Assembly (NCBI RefSeq): GCF_013373865.1
Contig: NC_050470.1
Span: forward strand, 6,246,373-6,310,372
Direction of reading: 5' to 3'
Length of the DNA stretch: 64,000 bases
Source: Monomorium pharaonis
Taxonomy: Eukaryota; Arthropoda; Insecta; Hymenoptera; Formicidae
Shown: in pieces, positions 52,567 to 64,000 of the stretch
Layout: the number at the start of each line of letters is the position of its first letter
Numbering within the stretch: the first letter of the stretch is position 1
Notes under the pieces: generated by a model
Seen by the model: the letters and a program-made list of their open reading frames with translations, nothing else
What the model was told of the DNA's origin: nothing
Database searches by the model: none
Position numbers and translations under genes: made by a program

Positions 52567-54603
52567 TTATTCGAATTCTACTCCAGTGACACGTCGGATC
52601 CATTCCGCAAATGCCGCCACTCTAGTATATACTCCGGGTCTACTGCTCGGACAGTTTGCGTCTCCGTAGCTAACAATACCAATTTGTAGTGGTCGATCAT
52701 CCTTCATTACGAAAAGAGGACCCCCGCTGTCACCCTGTAACATATCAAATTACAATAAATAACGTATGAAAAATATTATAAATATTGTCCACTTATATTG
52801 AAGAAAAATGTAAAAAAATCTGTTATTTGTAAATTCTAGGTAAATATGTAGATCCGAATTTCTTTTTTTAACGCAAAATTAATTTCGAGCGTTACCTGGC
52901 ACGCGTTCTTCCCAAGTCCCGGTTCCGTGCATATATTTCTGTAGTCCACTCTCCAGTACGAGACGCACTCGCGTTTTGAAATTAACGGCATTAGGGCGTA
53001 CTTGAGTTTCTTGATACCTGTGCGACCGAAGCCATCGCGACCCCATCCAACCACATAGGCCATCGTGTCGGCCATAACTTTACCCTCCTTCGGTCCAGCC
53101 AGATGTATCGGTTGAATTTTTTCTGGAATTAAAAATTTCAGCGAAACGTAAAAAAAAATAAAAAGTAAAAAATGCCACGTTTATTATTTAGAGGAAGGTC
53201 GTCAGTGGCATCAGCCTCTTGAAACGGCACCGTCTCATTATTTTTCGGAAACCAAACTACACTGTGTCAATACTAATGTAATAAAAACATGATCTGCTTA
53301 GATAATTAAAGAAATAAATGTCTTTCTAATTTACATATATATTTTCAAAGTTTTGTTTGAGGAACGCTAACGAAAAACAAAATTCAAATGTCAATATTAA
53401 TGAATTTCCTCCGTGTAATTTTCCTCCTTTCTTCAATTTTATTGTCAAAGAATACAAAAATTACACGTTCTGTATTGCGCATTGATGAATTTTTATTACC
53501 TGAAAAGGGAATATCTTTCGGCATGTGCAATAGTCCGATATCGTTCTTGCTGAAGAAATAGTTGGGATGTACATGAGCCCGTGAAGTCATCATCGAGACT
53601 CCGGGTCCCCGGTTCACGTCGTAACCGATTCCGGTCTTGTCAACGATTCCAAATATCACGAAGAACCTTCGCGGGAACTTCGCGATGCAGTGCCCCGCGG
53701 TCAGCACCCATCTTTCCGAAATTATAGTACCGCCGCACTGAGCAACTCTCCTACCATCGATCAATCGATGCACCACGGCCATGAACGGAAATTGACCTTC
53801 ATTCGCGTAACTTCCGCCGGCTATCCTCTCCATTTGTTTGGCTTTTCGACGATAAAAAGATATTCACAGAAAACAGTGGACTCTTTCTCGAGAAAAAGAT
53901 GTAAATGGTAATAAGAATATATACGGATATAAATATAAAAATGCATAATATAATAAATTTAGCCTCTAAAATCACAGATATAATAGCATTGATAAAAACG
54001 AATTACATGATAGGCGTTATTCATTAATAAACGTATTATTAAACAGATCGTATATAAATGGTGTATTACTAAAATTACAAGTTCTATAAATTTTATAGTT
54101 TCTTTCCCTCGTTTTACTAAGCAATTAAACAAATTTGATAAGGTCGAGGTAACATCAAAATCGACCAATTTTGCGTAATTTTTTATGCTATTAATTACAT
54201 AATGAACGTTTAATGACTGAAAAAGACTAAATTAAATCGTAACGTCTCGCAAATAAGAATAAAGAAATTGTAAATTAATACTCCATTTTTACGTGATCTA
54301 CTCGTTTTAATCGACCTTATCAAATTTGTTCCCTAAATTTTACTTATTCTATTACTATATTATTATAAATCTAACAAAACAGTACGCACATATTATTTTT
54401 TACTACAAAGTTCTTTAATTGTCGAGAATGCGATTGTACTCACTGTTAGACACGGACAGTTGATTATTAATCGTAATGACACCATTATTAAAATCAATAG
54501 TAATCCTTTCGTTATTGAAGTTCTGAGACTGCGTTTGAACATTTTTACGCGACGCCGAAACAATCAGGAAAAACACGAAAGCCTTTGCACTCCACGAATC
54601 CAT
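52567..54603 (-). CDS. Secreted chymotrypsin-family (S1) serine protease, four exons
   Basis: Predicted 298-aa serine endopeptidase, probably extracellular. Exons, in transcript order: 54603-54444, 53841-53500, 53122-52896, 52734-52567; splice phases agree at each junction (1, 1, 0). The start ATG (54603) opens a hydrophobic signal segment (residues about 7-17). A linker with no clip domain leads to the activation site at R59, before IAGG. The triad is His104 (LTAGHC), Asp154 (NDIGLL) and Ser246 (CQGDSGGP). Six cysteines fit the three core disulfides (89-105, 220-232, 242-271). The specificity position corresponding to chymotrypsin 189 is Asn240, neither the Asp of trypsin nor the usual Ser of chymotrypsin, while Gly at 216 and 226 is kept (SYG, RPG), so substrate preference cannot be predicted. 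The exon 1 donor (GTGAGT) is strong; the exon 2 acceptor (GAAAAG) is the least certain junction. It stands alone, with no protease cluster nearby. Role (immunity, digestion or venom) is unknown. Confidence 0.9.
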
Positions 54604-55109
54604 TGTATATACTATTGAAAATTTTCGCAGATCGCTGCTATTTATGATTTAATCAGTCAAGTGTAACACAGAGAAACTGCTGCAGGGTGGAAGAAATACG
54701 TTAACCCTAACACTGCCTCATTTCGTCATAGATCATAAAAATAATCAATTATTATTATCGATTTTTACGTAATGCTTTATCTCTTTTTATTAACTTTATC
54801 GATTTGATTGATTGACGCATTAAACGTATAACTCACGGCTCTCACATTTTTTTAGATTGAAAAATTTTTGAACGTTTTTTTGAACGTTAAATTTTATCGA
54901 AGTTTTGCTATATATAAAAAATATTTCACTTAAAATTTACACAAAAATTAAAAAGAAATGGAATGTTTTTCTTGTTTCTCTTATCAAATGTGTGTATTTA
55001 AATCTGTTATATAATAATATATTGTCATAACAATAACGACACATTTTAAATATATTTTAAATATATCTTTTGCTGCGCTTTTTTATAAATTATATGTATA
55101 TTGCTGCAA

Positions 55110-55361
55110 TTATTGTTTCAATTGCGAAATGCGCCAGCGAGTTAACGTGTCATCTGGAGAGAAGGTGTTGCCGTTTCTATTAATCTCAACCGTTTCATCG
55201 ATTTGATTGGCAATCATTCTATTACGGCGCTGACAGTTCCGCGATTTCCAGTCGAGCGGCCGTTGCACTCTGATTGAAACGCACTCAAAGCCACGTAATG
55301 ACTCAGGGGTATTTTTGCACGTACGAATAACGTAACTCGCGTGCGTATTGCTATGATTCAT
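55110..55361 (-). CDS. Small unrecognised ORF, doubtful
   Basis: An 83-codon ATG-initiated frame (ATG at 55361), GC-richer than the AT-rich DNA around it, with three cysteines and many Arg/Asn residues. No signal peptide, membrane segment or known family is seen. A TTTATAC element lies on the same strand about 90 bases upstream (near 55452). It sits about 500 bases upstream of the protease start, on the same strand. It may be a chance ORF or an exon of an unrecognised gene. Confidence 0.18.
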   Translation of the reverse strand: MNHSNTHASYVIRTCKNTPESLRGFECVSIRVQRPLDWKSRNCQRRNRMIANQIDETVEINRNGNTFSPDDTLTRWRISQLKQ

Positions 55362-55812
55362 CGTTTATCATCGCGAGATCCTCGCGCTACGAAGCTGAGC
55401 TTCGGACCGGATGTACTTTTTTTACCGTAGTTCGATCTTGCGTGCATAAGTATAAACCGCACGACCGATCAATCGTGCTGATCCTTTTTTTCCCCTGCAA
55501 ACGATGTATTATATAACCCCGTCAGTTTTCGCTTTCTTCGCGCAGTCTAAAGTTGATTTAAAAAGAACGTAAATGAACCTTTTTGCGGATTACTTTCAGT
55601 TTACTATACTTATTAGCATAACAATTGTGTAATATTTAAAAATAAATGGGAAGCAATTTGTAACTTCCGAGGAATTTTGTTTTGAATTCCGAGAACGTTT
55701 CGAGGAACTTGTGCAATGTAACGTTACATAAAACAATATTGCAGCAAGAAATATTTCAATATTAAAGACTTGCGTCACTTAAAATAGATTAATTGAACAT
55801 CGGTTTAGCATA

Positions 55813-55867
55813 AGGCTTGTTCTTTTTAGCTGCACTGCTGCATTGGTGCAACAAGTTAAAGTAAGAT

Positions 55868-55899
<32 letters not shown>

Positions 55900-55953
55900 C
55901 ATTCTAACTTACTGCACCATCAGTGCAGCAATGCAGCGAAAAAGAACAGGCTA
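55813..55953. mobile_element. Inverted repeat flanking a 29-base T tract
   Basis: Arms of about 50 bases (55813-55866 and 55900-55953) are imperfect reverse complements sharing TGTTCTTTTT, GCTGCA, TGCTGCA, GGTGCA and AAGTTA. Between them lies an uninterrupted run of 29 T (55871-55899). A transcript of either strand would fold into a long hairpin. It looks like a short fold-back repeat whose central homopolymer has expanded. No ORF and no clear target duplication. Confidence 0.65.
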
Positions 55954-56142
55954 ATAATATCTTTTAAAACTGCAATTCTATTTTATCGAAAATTCTCTTA
56001 GTGGGATTTTGCTATTAATTTTATTGAATTTATATTTGTTTTTAGACGTCACTGGGATTGCTATTGTGATACACGTAAAATGTAAATATTATACATTACG
56101 TGTATACATACGTGATTGCACTCTACTACGAAAAAAAGGATC

Positions 56143-56250
56143 TATTTTACATAAGAATCAAGAGTAAGTAAAAAATGAAAGAACTTTTAAACTAATAAGA
56201 GAATTATGCTCAAATTTTACATATTCAAAATAATAGAACAATCTGTAAAA
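56143..56250 (+). repeat. Dispersed repeat, copy 2
   Basis: Imperfect copy of the segment at 18111-18232 in the same orientation, including AGAGAATT, CTCAAATTTTACA and AATAATAGAA. It lies about 190 bases right of the T-tract fold-back. Confidence 0.55.
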
Positions 56251-57890
56251 ATATTAAATTTTTAATAATACTTTGAAATATGATAGATACATCCTTGCTC
56301 CTTTTATTATATTTCTTTTATAATTACTCAATTAATATTGATAATATTATTACAGTTATTATTGATAATATAAAAACAGTTGCAAATTTTTACTTAGCAA
56401 TAACTCTGTTTACACTTATTTTCTTTAAAATCTGTTCTTACGAGATAATTGCTTGTCAATCTTTTTTTTTACTATTATTGGATTTTTAATTTCAGTTAAG
56501 GAACAATTCTTTAACGTGTTTTACGTAATTGCTTTTAAGCTACACATATATGTTTACATAAGCAAATTGTGCAAATCCAAAATTAGAACATATAGAGGAT
56601 AAAACTGTATAGTTATCGTAAATATGGTTGACTTGCATAAATATACTTAATAAATTTACTTAAACATGTGTGGCCGGCTTAGTAGTCTCAATAATTATAT
56701 TTAAATAGTTGATTAGAAACTGTGTTAATTATTTTATGTATAATTTAATTTAATATAAAATTTTTAATCTATACTTTTTTGTATATAACTTTTATATATA
56801 GTTAGTTATAGTAAAAAAATACAACAAATTATTTAAATATATATTAGCAATTAATTGATTGTAAAAATAATTTTGAATTTTTCAACTTTTCTTTTTTTCA
56901 TATCGTACGATAAATTTTATTGTTATGTATTTTTAATATAATTACCGATGCTCGATCACATCAGCGCTTTTCAGTTATCCCGCTATTTAACTGTAGGATT
57001 TATTCACAATCGAGTCTTTAGACTCTTAATGAAGCCCTTAATCTAAAATTGGAGATACGAAAGTCCATCAGTTATGATAATTTTTGAAAGTCTCAGAAAA
57101 TAAAACAACGGAAACAGGGTGATAGAAAGGAGAAAGTACAGTTTGTGTCTATCGGAGAAAGTGGGTTCTCAAAAGAGGACAGATAATTCTGCAAAAGAAA
57201 AAACTGAAGTTTCAAGTTGGAAATCGATGAAGGATTCTGAAAAAGAGTTAAATCTACATAAAACTGATGTCCATGTACCTTCATTTATATGATATAACAT
57301 TTTTTTGTTTTACATAATGTAACCTACAAATAATAGAAAATTTACTTGATCGATATTGTAATTGTTTTGTTATTTAGAATAATCTAAGTTTTCAAAAATT
57401 TGATATGCCAATTTAATATAAATAACACTTTTTAAAATTAACTTTTAATTTAATTTATGTTAATATAATCTTAACTTTTAAATTTAGTTTTTTGTTCATG
57501 TAACATTTAATTAAATATATTTTATGGGCCATTAACTTTAAGTTTAGTTTGAAAAAATATTGACTAACTCTTACTCAACCCTGTAAACAAACCATAAAAA
57601 TCATTACGTCAAATATCAGTAAATGTTCACATACTCGATTAACTTTTAAAGATAAAGCCTTATTAAAAAAATATATTTCGATTTATTTTGACCCAATTTG
57701 ATTCGATTTATTTTTATTTTAATATTTGATGGAATCATCTCCCTCTCCTCTCCCCTTCCTGTTGTACTATGTGTTGGAATCTGACTTATATTATTACAAT
57801 ATTATACACGCAGCCAAAAATGTATTTATTTCCTAAACGACGTATTTAATAAAAAGGGATCTACCGATACTCTTTCTCTCAACACGCGAT
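56250..57890. other. AT-rich intergenic region, nothing recognised
   Basis: Very AT-rich sequence between the protease side and the CHIC promoter. Short ORFs are consistent with composition, and no repeat family was recognised. Confidence 0.4.
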
Positions 57891-57899
57891 TAAAATACG

Positions 57900-58595
57900 T
57901 AAGAGCGTCTGCTAGGCTTCACGTCGATGCGCACGCGCGAGGTTTGTCGCACCAAAAATCGCATCGTCGCTCTCTCACGCTCACTCGCTCATCCGTTGGC
58001 AGACCTGAGATCGGAACGTTCGTCGGAGCATTCGGAGGGCGACGGGGCGGAGAGTGGAGAGATCGCAACGAGAAAAGAGCTGCGAGGCGAAGGGATCGCA
58101 TCCGCGATTCTGCGTTTGGGTAGTGCGCGTCGTTGCTGCACCTTAATCAGTGGAACGACGTTACATATACGTGATACGTGAACGCTGTCGTCGTCCTCGT
58201 CGTCGTCTTCGTCATTGTCGAGAGTGCACCTGGCAGCGTCTCTGGCCTATAACCCGGAGATGGTCGCCCCGCGACGATCGCCGCAACAGCACGAACGTGA
58301 CAACGTGCCGGGAATTCACTGTTGCAGCGGGGATGTGAGCGAGAGGGTCGCGCTCGCGAGAGCGCCGTCGTCATCGTCGTAGTCCTCGCTTCGTCCTCGT
58401 CACAGTTGACGACCAACAAGCACATTGCAACCACGACGACCTGGCCGGCCAGCCGAGGGGTAGGAGGTGCGCGCGTGCGCGCACAAACACGTCGCGGCGG
58501 CTGTGTTGTTGTTGCTGCCGTCGTCGTAGTTGCTGAACGCGGCGCGTATACGTACACGCGCGCGACTCGTCACGTCTTCCGCGGGGGAGAGCGCG
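57900..58595 (+). promoter_or_regulatory. CpG-rich promoter and 5' leader region of the CHIC gene
   Basis: A sharp switch from AT-rich to CpG-rich DNA occurs at about 57900, directly upstream of the CHIC start codon. It holds GTC/CGT trinucleotide runs (about 58183-58216 and 58363-58401). If transcription begins upstream of 58260, the leader would contain an upstream ORF (58260-58382, 40 codons) and a start-stop ATGTGA at 58333-58338. No TATA box is clear, so the start site is not placed. Confidence 0.5.
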
Positions 58596-59711
58596 ATGGC
58601 GGACTTCGACGCGATCTACGAGGAGGAGGAGGAGAGCGAGCAGCACCTGGAGGAGCACTACGTCGCAATGGTACCGGACCCGATCGTGATCCGCGGGGCT
58701 GGCAACATGACGGTGTAAGTTTCGCCCGTGAGGCGCCACTCCGGAGTCGCGCGCGTCCCCGAGAGAGGTTCTTTGTTGTCTGGCGAAGCGATGTGGGAGG
58801 GGAAAGGGGGACTCGAGCGTTCCCACAAAAGAAGAGAGGCAAACAAAGCCACCTGATCTCGGCGATCCGCGTCTCTCTTTCTCTTTCTTTCCCTTTTTCG
58901 CAAAGATCGACGCTGTTTCTCCCTTGACGAGAAAATGCATATTCAGCGATCCATAGATCTTGCATAATTAAGTTGTTGCTTGCCTTGAAGTTGAGCAAAT
59001 ATTTTTATATTCCACATTTGTTAGAGAGATCTTCAAAGTCAGATTTTATCGCTTACATAGAAGAGGAATGTTATTGACCTGTGGGATTTTTTTTTTCTTT
59101 CAGATTTGGTCTCAGTAATCGCTTTGAGTCGGAATTTCCCAATGGCCTCATGTCTCGCGTGGCTCCAGAAGAATTTAAGGCGACTGTTATGAGGGTGAAC
59201 AGTGTGTTAAAAAAGACTTTACCTGTTAACGTTAAGTGGTTATTCTGCGGTTGTGTGTGCTGTTGCTGTACCCTAGGATGTTCTCTGTGGCCTGTTATTT
59301 GCTTGAGCAAAAGGGTATGTATTGATTGAAAAAAACTTTAATTTACAAGTGGAAAAATTGCTTTACGTTGTTTTACTCTGTGGAAAAACTTGTTAGATAA
59401 TTTAACAGGTTTAAGTATATGTTAATGTATGTACAAAGTCTCGACACGCACATGTTTTTTTTAGACTCAGCATTCATTAAACAAATTATTAGAGTGGGAA
59501 AATAGCAGACTCTATCATAAGCTTGGGTTGCATTGGAGGCTGGCAAAACAAAGATGCGACAGCTCCTCCATGATGGAATATGTAAGGCACAATGAAATTA
59601 TCTTAGAATATTCTTACATAATCTTGCATAATCTTGATATGTTTTTTCTTGTTATTGCAGGTTCTTTTAATTGAATTTATTCCAAAGATTCCAATATACA
59701 GGCCCGACTAA
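58596..59711 (+). CDS. CHIC2: CHIC1/CHIC2 orthologue (cysteine-rich hydrophobic domain protein), four exons
   Basis: Predicted 165-aa protein, the same length as vertebrate CHIC2. Exons: 58596-58714, 59104-59314, 59465-59581, 59661-59711; all introns are GT-AG and phases agree (2, 0, 0). The start MADFD with a following acidic stretch (residues 6-14), FGLSNRFESEFP (41-52), VAPEEFKA (59-66), the cysteine-rich hydrophobic core CGCVCCCCTLGC (88-99) with WPVICLSKR, the LLEWEN/HKLGLHWRLAK region (118-138), and the end IEFIPKIPIYRPD are all typical of the CHIC family. These proteins are palmitoylated on the cysteine cluster and sit at the plasma membrane and vesicles. They belong to the Golgin-A7/ERF4 group, whose other members act as partners of DHHC palmitoyltransferases; such a role here is inferred. 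The gene looks intact and strongly conserved. Confidence 0.96.
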
Positions 59712-62700
59712 GCAATGTGAAGCAATTATGCAATTAAATGTAAAAATACTTGTGCAAAAATAATCAGTGCAATATGCAACTGACATGCAGAGAAATACAG
59801 AGAAGATAAAGTGCCGCTGCGATGATATAGGTACTTATGTAATACATATTTTTATAAATATCAGTAAGAATCGTAGACTATAGATTGGCACTTTATAGAC
59901 TGGCAATTGTAGTTTTGGCATTATAAACAATCTGCAGAATCAGTTGGAGAGAGAAATCTGCTTTTCAGTACTTCTCTTTCTCAAAATGTTCAACAATGTG
60001 CATGGCGCAATTAAATGTGGTGCGCATTAATATTATATCAGATTATAATTATAGGAAGAAAAATAAGGTTATTTCTTTACAATTAATTTAAACAGAAAAA
60101 AATATTACGAACAGACGATTTATCTCGGAAATATTATTTATATCCATTCGGAATAAATGCGATCATAGAGTCACGCGTCATTTTCTAACTTTTAAATAGA
60201 GAAAATGATATGTTTGCGCTTAAAGCTATTTGACAATTTTATTTATCATTATTCAGTTGTTGCGAAAATAATCTCATTATTTTTTATCGAGTTCCTTGTT
60301 TGATAATCTGTACTCTTCAACTAGAGTTTAAGCTTTCAGGTAAGAAATTAATCTGATTCAGTACAACGAACGTATTAAAGTATGAAAAATAACGCGTCAA
60401 AATAAGTCACGCTAATCAATCTATCTGATCATGCATAATGCAATACGCGCGCACGCTCATGTTGTACATACGTACGTGTACATACATACAGAAACTTATT
60501 TTAACAATAGGTTAATTTCTTACCATGGTGATATTAGAAAGTATGATATAAAAAGCGCAGCTTTACCTTCTGATACAAATTTGACGAGATATTTTAACAT
60601 GATGAATCATCTAGGATGAAGATTCACGCGTCGTGCGATTAAAGTATCGATATATAGATTTTAAAAGAAGTGTAGATCGCTGATAACTATAAAATGTACT
60701 GACGAGACGAAATTTTAATTGCAAAACGCACCAGTCTGTAATAGGGCAAACAGTACACAGCTGTAGAATAGCATCAGCGCAATTAGCGGGCACAGAAGGA
60801 CATAGGAAATACTGTAGAAGACTGCCATGAATGAGCTCATTAATTTTTTTTTTTGTTGCAAAGATCAACGTTATCAACTTTTACGCTTACACCACCGCAT
60901 AATGTTGTGTCCGCGTGTGACGTTAGAAAAATGATTAATTAGCTCACGGACATTTCTGTCACATATCCGTTTTCATTTTAAGCGTAATGTTTAACTAGTC
61001 TTAAGAAGAATGATGAAATTGTTCATTAATAAATTTTAATTTTATGAATAATAATACATTTTAATTCACGTAAGTGGCACTGCTCTATCATAGTACTGTT
61101 TACTCTATTCTTGTTAATAGTATAAAACAGAGATAGGATATTGAAACATCAGAAAAACGTCTCCTATGTAAAGGAAACTTTGTTTTATAGGCACTATTTT
61201 ACATTATTATACAATTCAATATAGTTCTTCACAGACTTCATTATTTCTCTACTAACATGTCTAATAACATGTGCAATAATGCGGCGTGTTATCAGCTCCG
61301 CATTGCTTTCACACTAATGAATAGATCGAGTAAATTTACTCATCTCATTCAAGCGCCCGCAAAACATAAAATGGTTGTAGGAAAGTATGCAAAAAGCATG
61401 TGAAAATATTGCAAGTTTCTGTTGCTGTTCAGTGGCTGTGATTGAGAATAAAAGACTAGCTTTGAATTTGAATGTGTGTCGCAAACAGCTACACATAACG
61501 CCCGTGCTTTATCTTATGCGGTTCTACACGTTAAAGCCTTTTATAGAATACCAGATTTATACTCTGTTTCTCTAATATATTTGTACTTATTCTATAAAAT
61601 AATTAAGTCAAAGTAACAAACGTTGTATTAGAGGCGTCTGTATCGTGTAGATTAACAGAGAATGCTATATATTGCCATATTTGATTTCAATTATAAATAC
61701 CGTAGGTATTTAACCCACTAATTATCTTTAAAAATGAAACAAACAGAAGTATTTATATAGATTCTCATTTCACTTGATGGATAAAATGTGAAACGATTAT
61801 ACTCTCAATGATCTGTTGAATTAATAGTATGTCAAATAATAGGAGTGTCATAAAAATTACTTTGTCATATTTTCGGACACATGTACGAATTGTTGTACAA
61901 TTCTTATTTTTCCGATAACTATACAGCGGGAAGTATCGATATTTCTGTAATATTTTTTTAATCGATCAATTGAACAAATATTGAAAATTACACACACACA
62001 CAGAAAGAGAGAGGGGGGGGGGTCCATGCGTATGTGCTTTCCAAACTGGTTATCATAATCCTCTTGGTAGCGTATATAATAAAATTACGGCTGTGTTAAA
62101 TTGGTCAAAGGGACGCAGTATACGGTTCTAAACTGTGCTTATAACAATTCTCGTATTTCTAGAAAATAAAGATTATATTTAATATAATGATGAAAAGAGA
62201 CAGATTTTATTCCGTTGCTTGCGTTTCTCTTAATTTAGTGGTTTTCTATTTTATCATGCTAATTTTTTAAATTTTTTTAAAGATTTATTTTTAAGAAAAA
62301 AACATTTTTCAAAATTTTTATCCTTATTATTGTTTGAAAGAGAGGATTGATTTTTGTAATAATTTCGTCTTAATTGGCCGCAGCCTGAGTTTTTAATTTT
62401 AATTCATTAGGAGATTCGAAATTATAACCGTGTAAAGATTAAATGGATCTGTCGATAAATTATTCAAATTTATTTTGTAAAATATTTACAAAATTTCTTT
62501 AAAATTTTCTTTAAATCTAAAAAGAAAGCAGCGCGATAAAGTCGAAAAAACAATTTGTTTAAATACAAATACGGTCTAATTGCACTTTCTTGAAATACGT
62601 ATGTACACCAAGTATCAGATAAATGCATATAATGTTAACCACGCTCAGTTTACAAATGTAATAATGTAACTACACATACACTGTTTTTTTAATTTATTAA

Positions 62701-64000
62701 TATTTTAGTATACAATTATAAAGGCCACATATACTAAAAAATTAATTAAGTTTTTATAACTTATATATGTATACATATTGTCTACGCGAAAATTTACATA
62801 ATTCTTCCTTCATAGACCACAAACTATGTAGATTCTGTAAAAAAAACTAAAGAATTTGTTTTTCGTCGATGTTTTATCATTCTGCACAAATTACTATTTT
62901 AGATACCAGAACAAAGAATAATAGTAATTGTAACATTACAATAATTGCAATGTAATGTAAAGAAATAATTATACAATAAGCAAATAACGAGCAAATTGTT
63001 TATATAGATAATAGGCTATCTTAGATTACAACACATGACGACATATAATTTACATAGTTTGCATAGTACACGTAAATAGAGACGATTAATGTTTTATGCG
63101 TAGTTTTCCTCTTGAACAATTGGTTTAACATAACTCACTTCGATAATTATGCATTTTAATCAAGTACACTTTTATGGTCTGAAACTATTTTTTCAATTCG
63201 CGTTGTTTTGCAGAGAAACTCGGCTAATATCTCGGCAACTCGGCAATAATTGAATGAATGAATGAAGAAAATATCAAAGCACATCACTCAACAAAAATTC
63301 TTCGATTTGCTCATATCATTCAATGCACCGCATACTCATGAATGCCCACATATAAATATATTTACTATAAATTATAAATACAAATATGTACATATTGCAA
63401 GGAAGCCAATATTATCTGAAATTATTTTTTAGATTTCTGTTATTATTATTTGAGAGATCGAATTTACCACTCTAAAAAGGGGAAGTATTTTTTTTCAGCG
63501 TAAGGCGGCAGATTGTGTATGCGGATTTATATTGATGTTAAAACATAAGAGTGTAATAATAATGTAAATAAGATAATGAATCCGCAACGGGTTATTTAGT
63601 GAGATGAGATATATAATATTGATAATTACACTGTGAAACATCAGCGGAAAGGAATATATTTTTGATAGAAAAGAAACGTGTGCGTAATGATTATCGGATT
63701 TGAATCTAAAATTTGGTGTTAAATTTACGTTTCAGATTGAATATTTTTTTTAATACATACATCGCCACAAGATATCAAGAAGATATCGATGACAAATTAA
63801 TCAATAGAAGTAAATTATATAACATCGCATATCACGTTACATTAAACTAAATACATTAATTACATTAGATGTAACTTGCCAAAGCATTTATTTACGTAAC
63901 AGTTTAAAGTTAAAGTCAATAGGCGAATCGTAGTTGCAAAACGCATCTTTGGCGTAAAAGCGGCTAATAGTAAAATTATTATCGAGCTATCGTGGTTTTA
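59712..64000. other. 3' UTR and AT-rich downstream region of the CHIC gene
   Basis: No second gene is supported to the end of the window. A 13-bp inverted repeat (GGTAAGAAATTAA at 60339-60351, its complement at 60511-60523) and a (CA)n plus G10 simple-repeat cluster (about 61990-62022) are the only structures noted. How much is transcribed as 3' UTR cannot be told. Confidence 0.4.
60152..60157 (+). terminator. Candidate polyadenylation signal for the CHIC gene
   Basis: This is the first clear AATAAA after the stop codon, about 440 bases downstream. Further AATAAA motifs occur near 61028, 61447 and 62165, so longer 3' UTRs are equally possible. Confidence 0.25.

Noticed and set aside
53690..53911. 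Plus-strand ORF across protease exon 2
   Set aside because: A shadow of the protease coding exon on the opposite strand.
58322..58927. Plus-strand ORF of 201 codons overlapping CHIC exon 1
   Set aside because: It is out of frame with the clear CHIC coding sequence, starts at a non-ATG codon and runs through intron 1.

Overview
The window is nuclear DNA from an insect, most likely a hymenopteran and quite possibly an ant. The genes have GT-AG introns, AT-rich intergenic DNA alternates with CpG-rich patches, and long (GA)n/(CT)n tracts are common. Short fold-back (MITE-like) elements are the main mobile DNA, and no transposase or other mobile-element ORF is visible. The species cannot be named from the sequence. 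The window is gene-poor: three genes can be supported, with a gap of about 47 kb between the first and second.

Left end (about 1-6450): the first coding exon of a ladybird/Lbx-type homeobox transcription factor, on the minus strand (3770-4892). It has an Engrailed-homology-1 repression motif and the LBX block that precedes the homeodomain. The homeodomain exon is not in the window and should lie beyond base 1. Upstream of this exon are a leader and a CpG-rich candidate promoter (about 5540-6440).

Middle (about 6450-52500): no convincing gene. AT-rich DNA carries decayed fold-back elements (11641-11876, 25098-25302), a TA-flanked element with Tc1/mariner-style terminal repeats (27608-28098), a 33-bp inverted-repeat pair (23877-24098), a dispersed repeat (copies at 18111 and 56143) and a decayed tandem duplication (45443-45645). 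CpG-rich islands, often next to GA/CT microsatellites, recur near 12.1-13.0, 16-17.7, 20.7-22.7, 24.2-26.5, 31.0-32.5, 34.1-34.8, 37.5-39.1, 46.0-46.8 and 48.1-48.9 kb. A gap of this size beside a developmental homeobox gene suggests a cis-regulatory landscape, but that is inference. Two short exon-like segments (22121-22165 and 38723-38801, plus strand) could belong to an unrecognised long-intron gene.

Right end (about 52500-64000): a four-exon secreted chymotrypsin-family serine protease on the minus strand (52567-54603, predicted 298 aa, complete catalytic triad), then a four-exon CHIC1/CHIC2 orthologue on the plus strand (58596-59711, predicted 165 aa) with a GC-rich promoter and leader and a long AT-rich downstream region. 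The three genes have unrelated roles (nuclear transcription factor, extracellular protease, palmitoylated membrane/vesicle protein), and nothing in the sequence suggests they act together.
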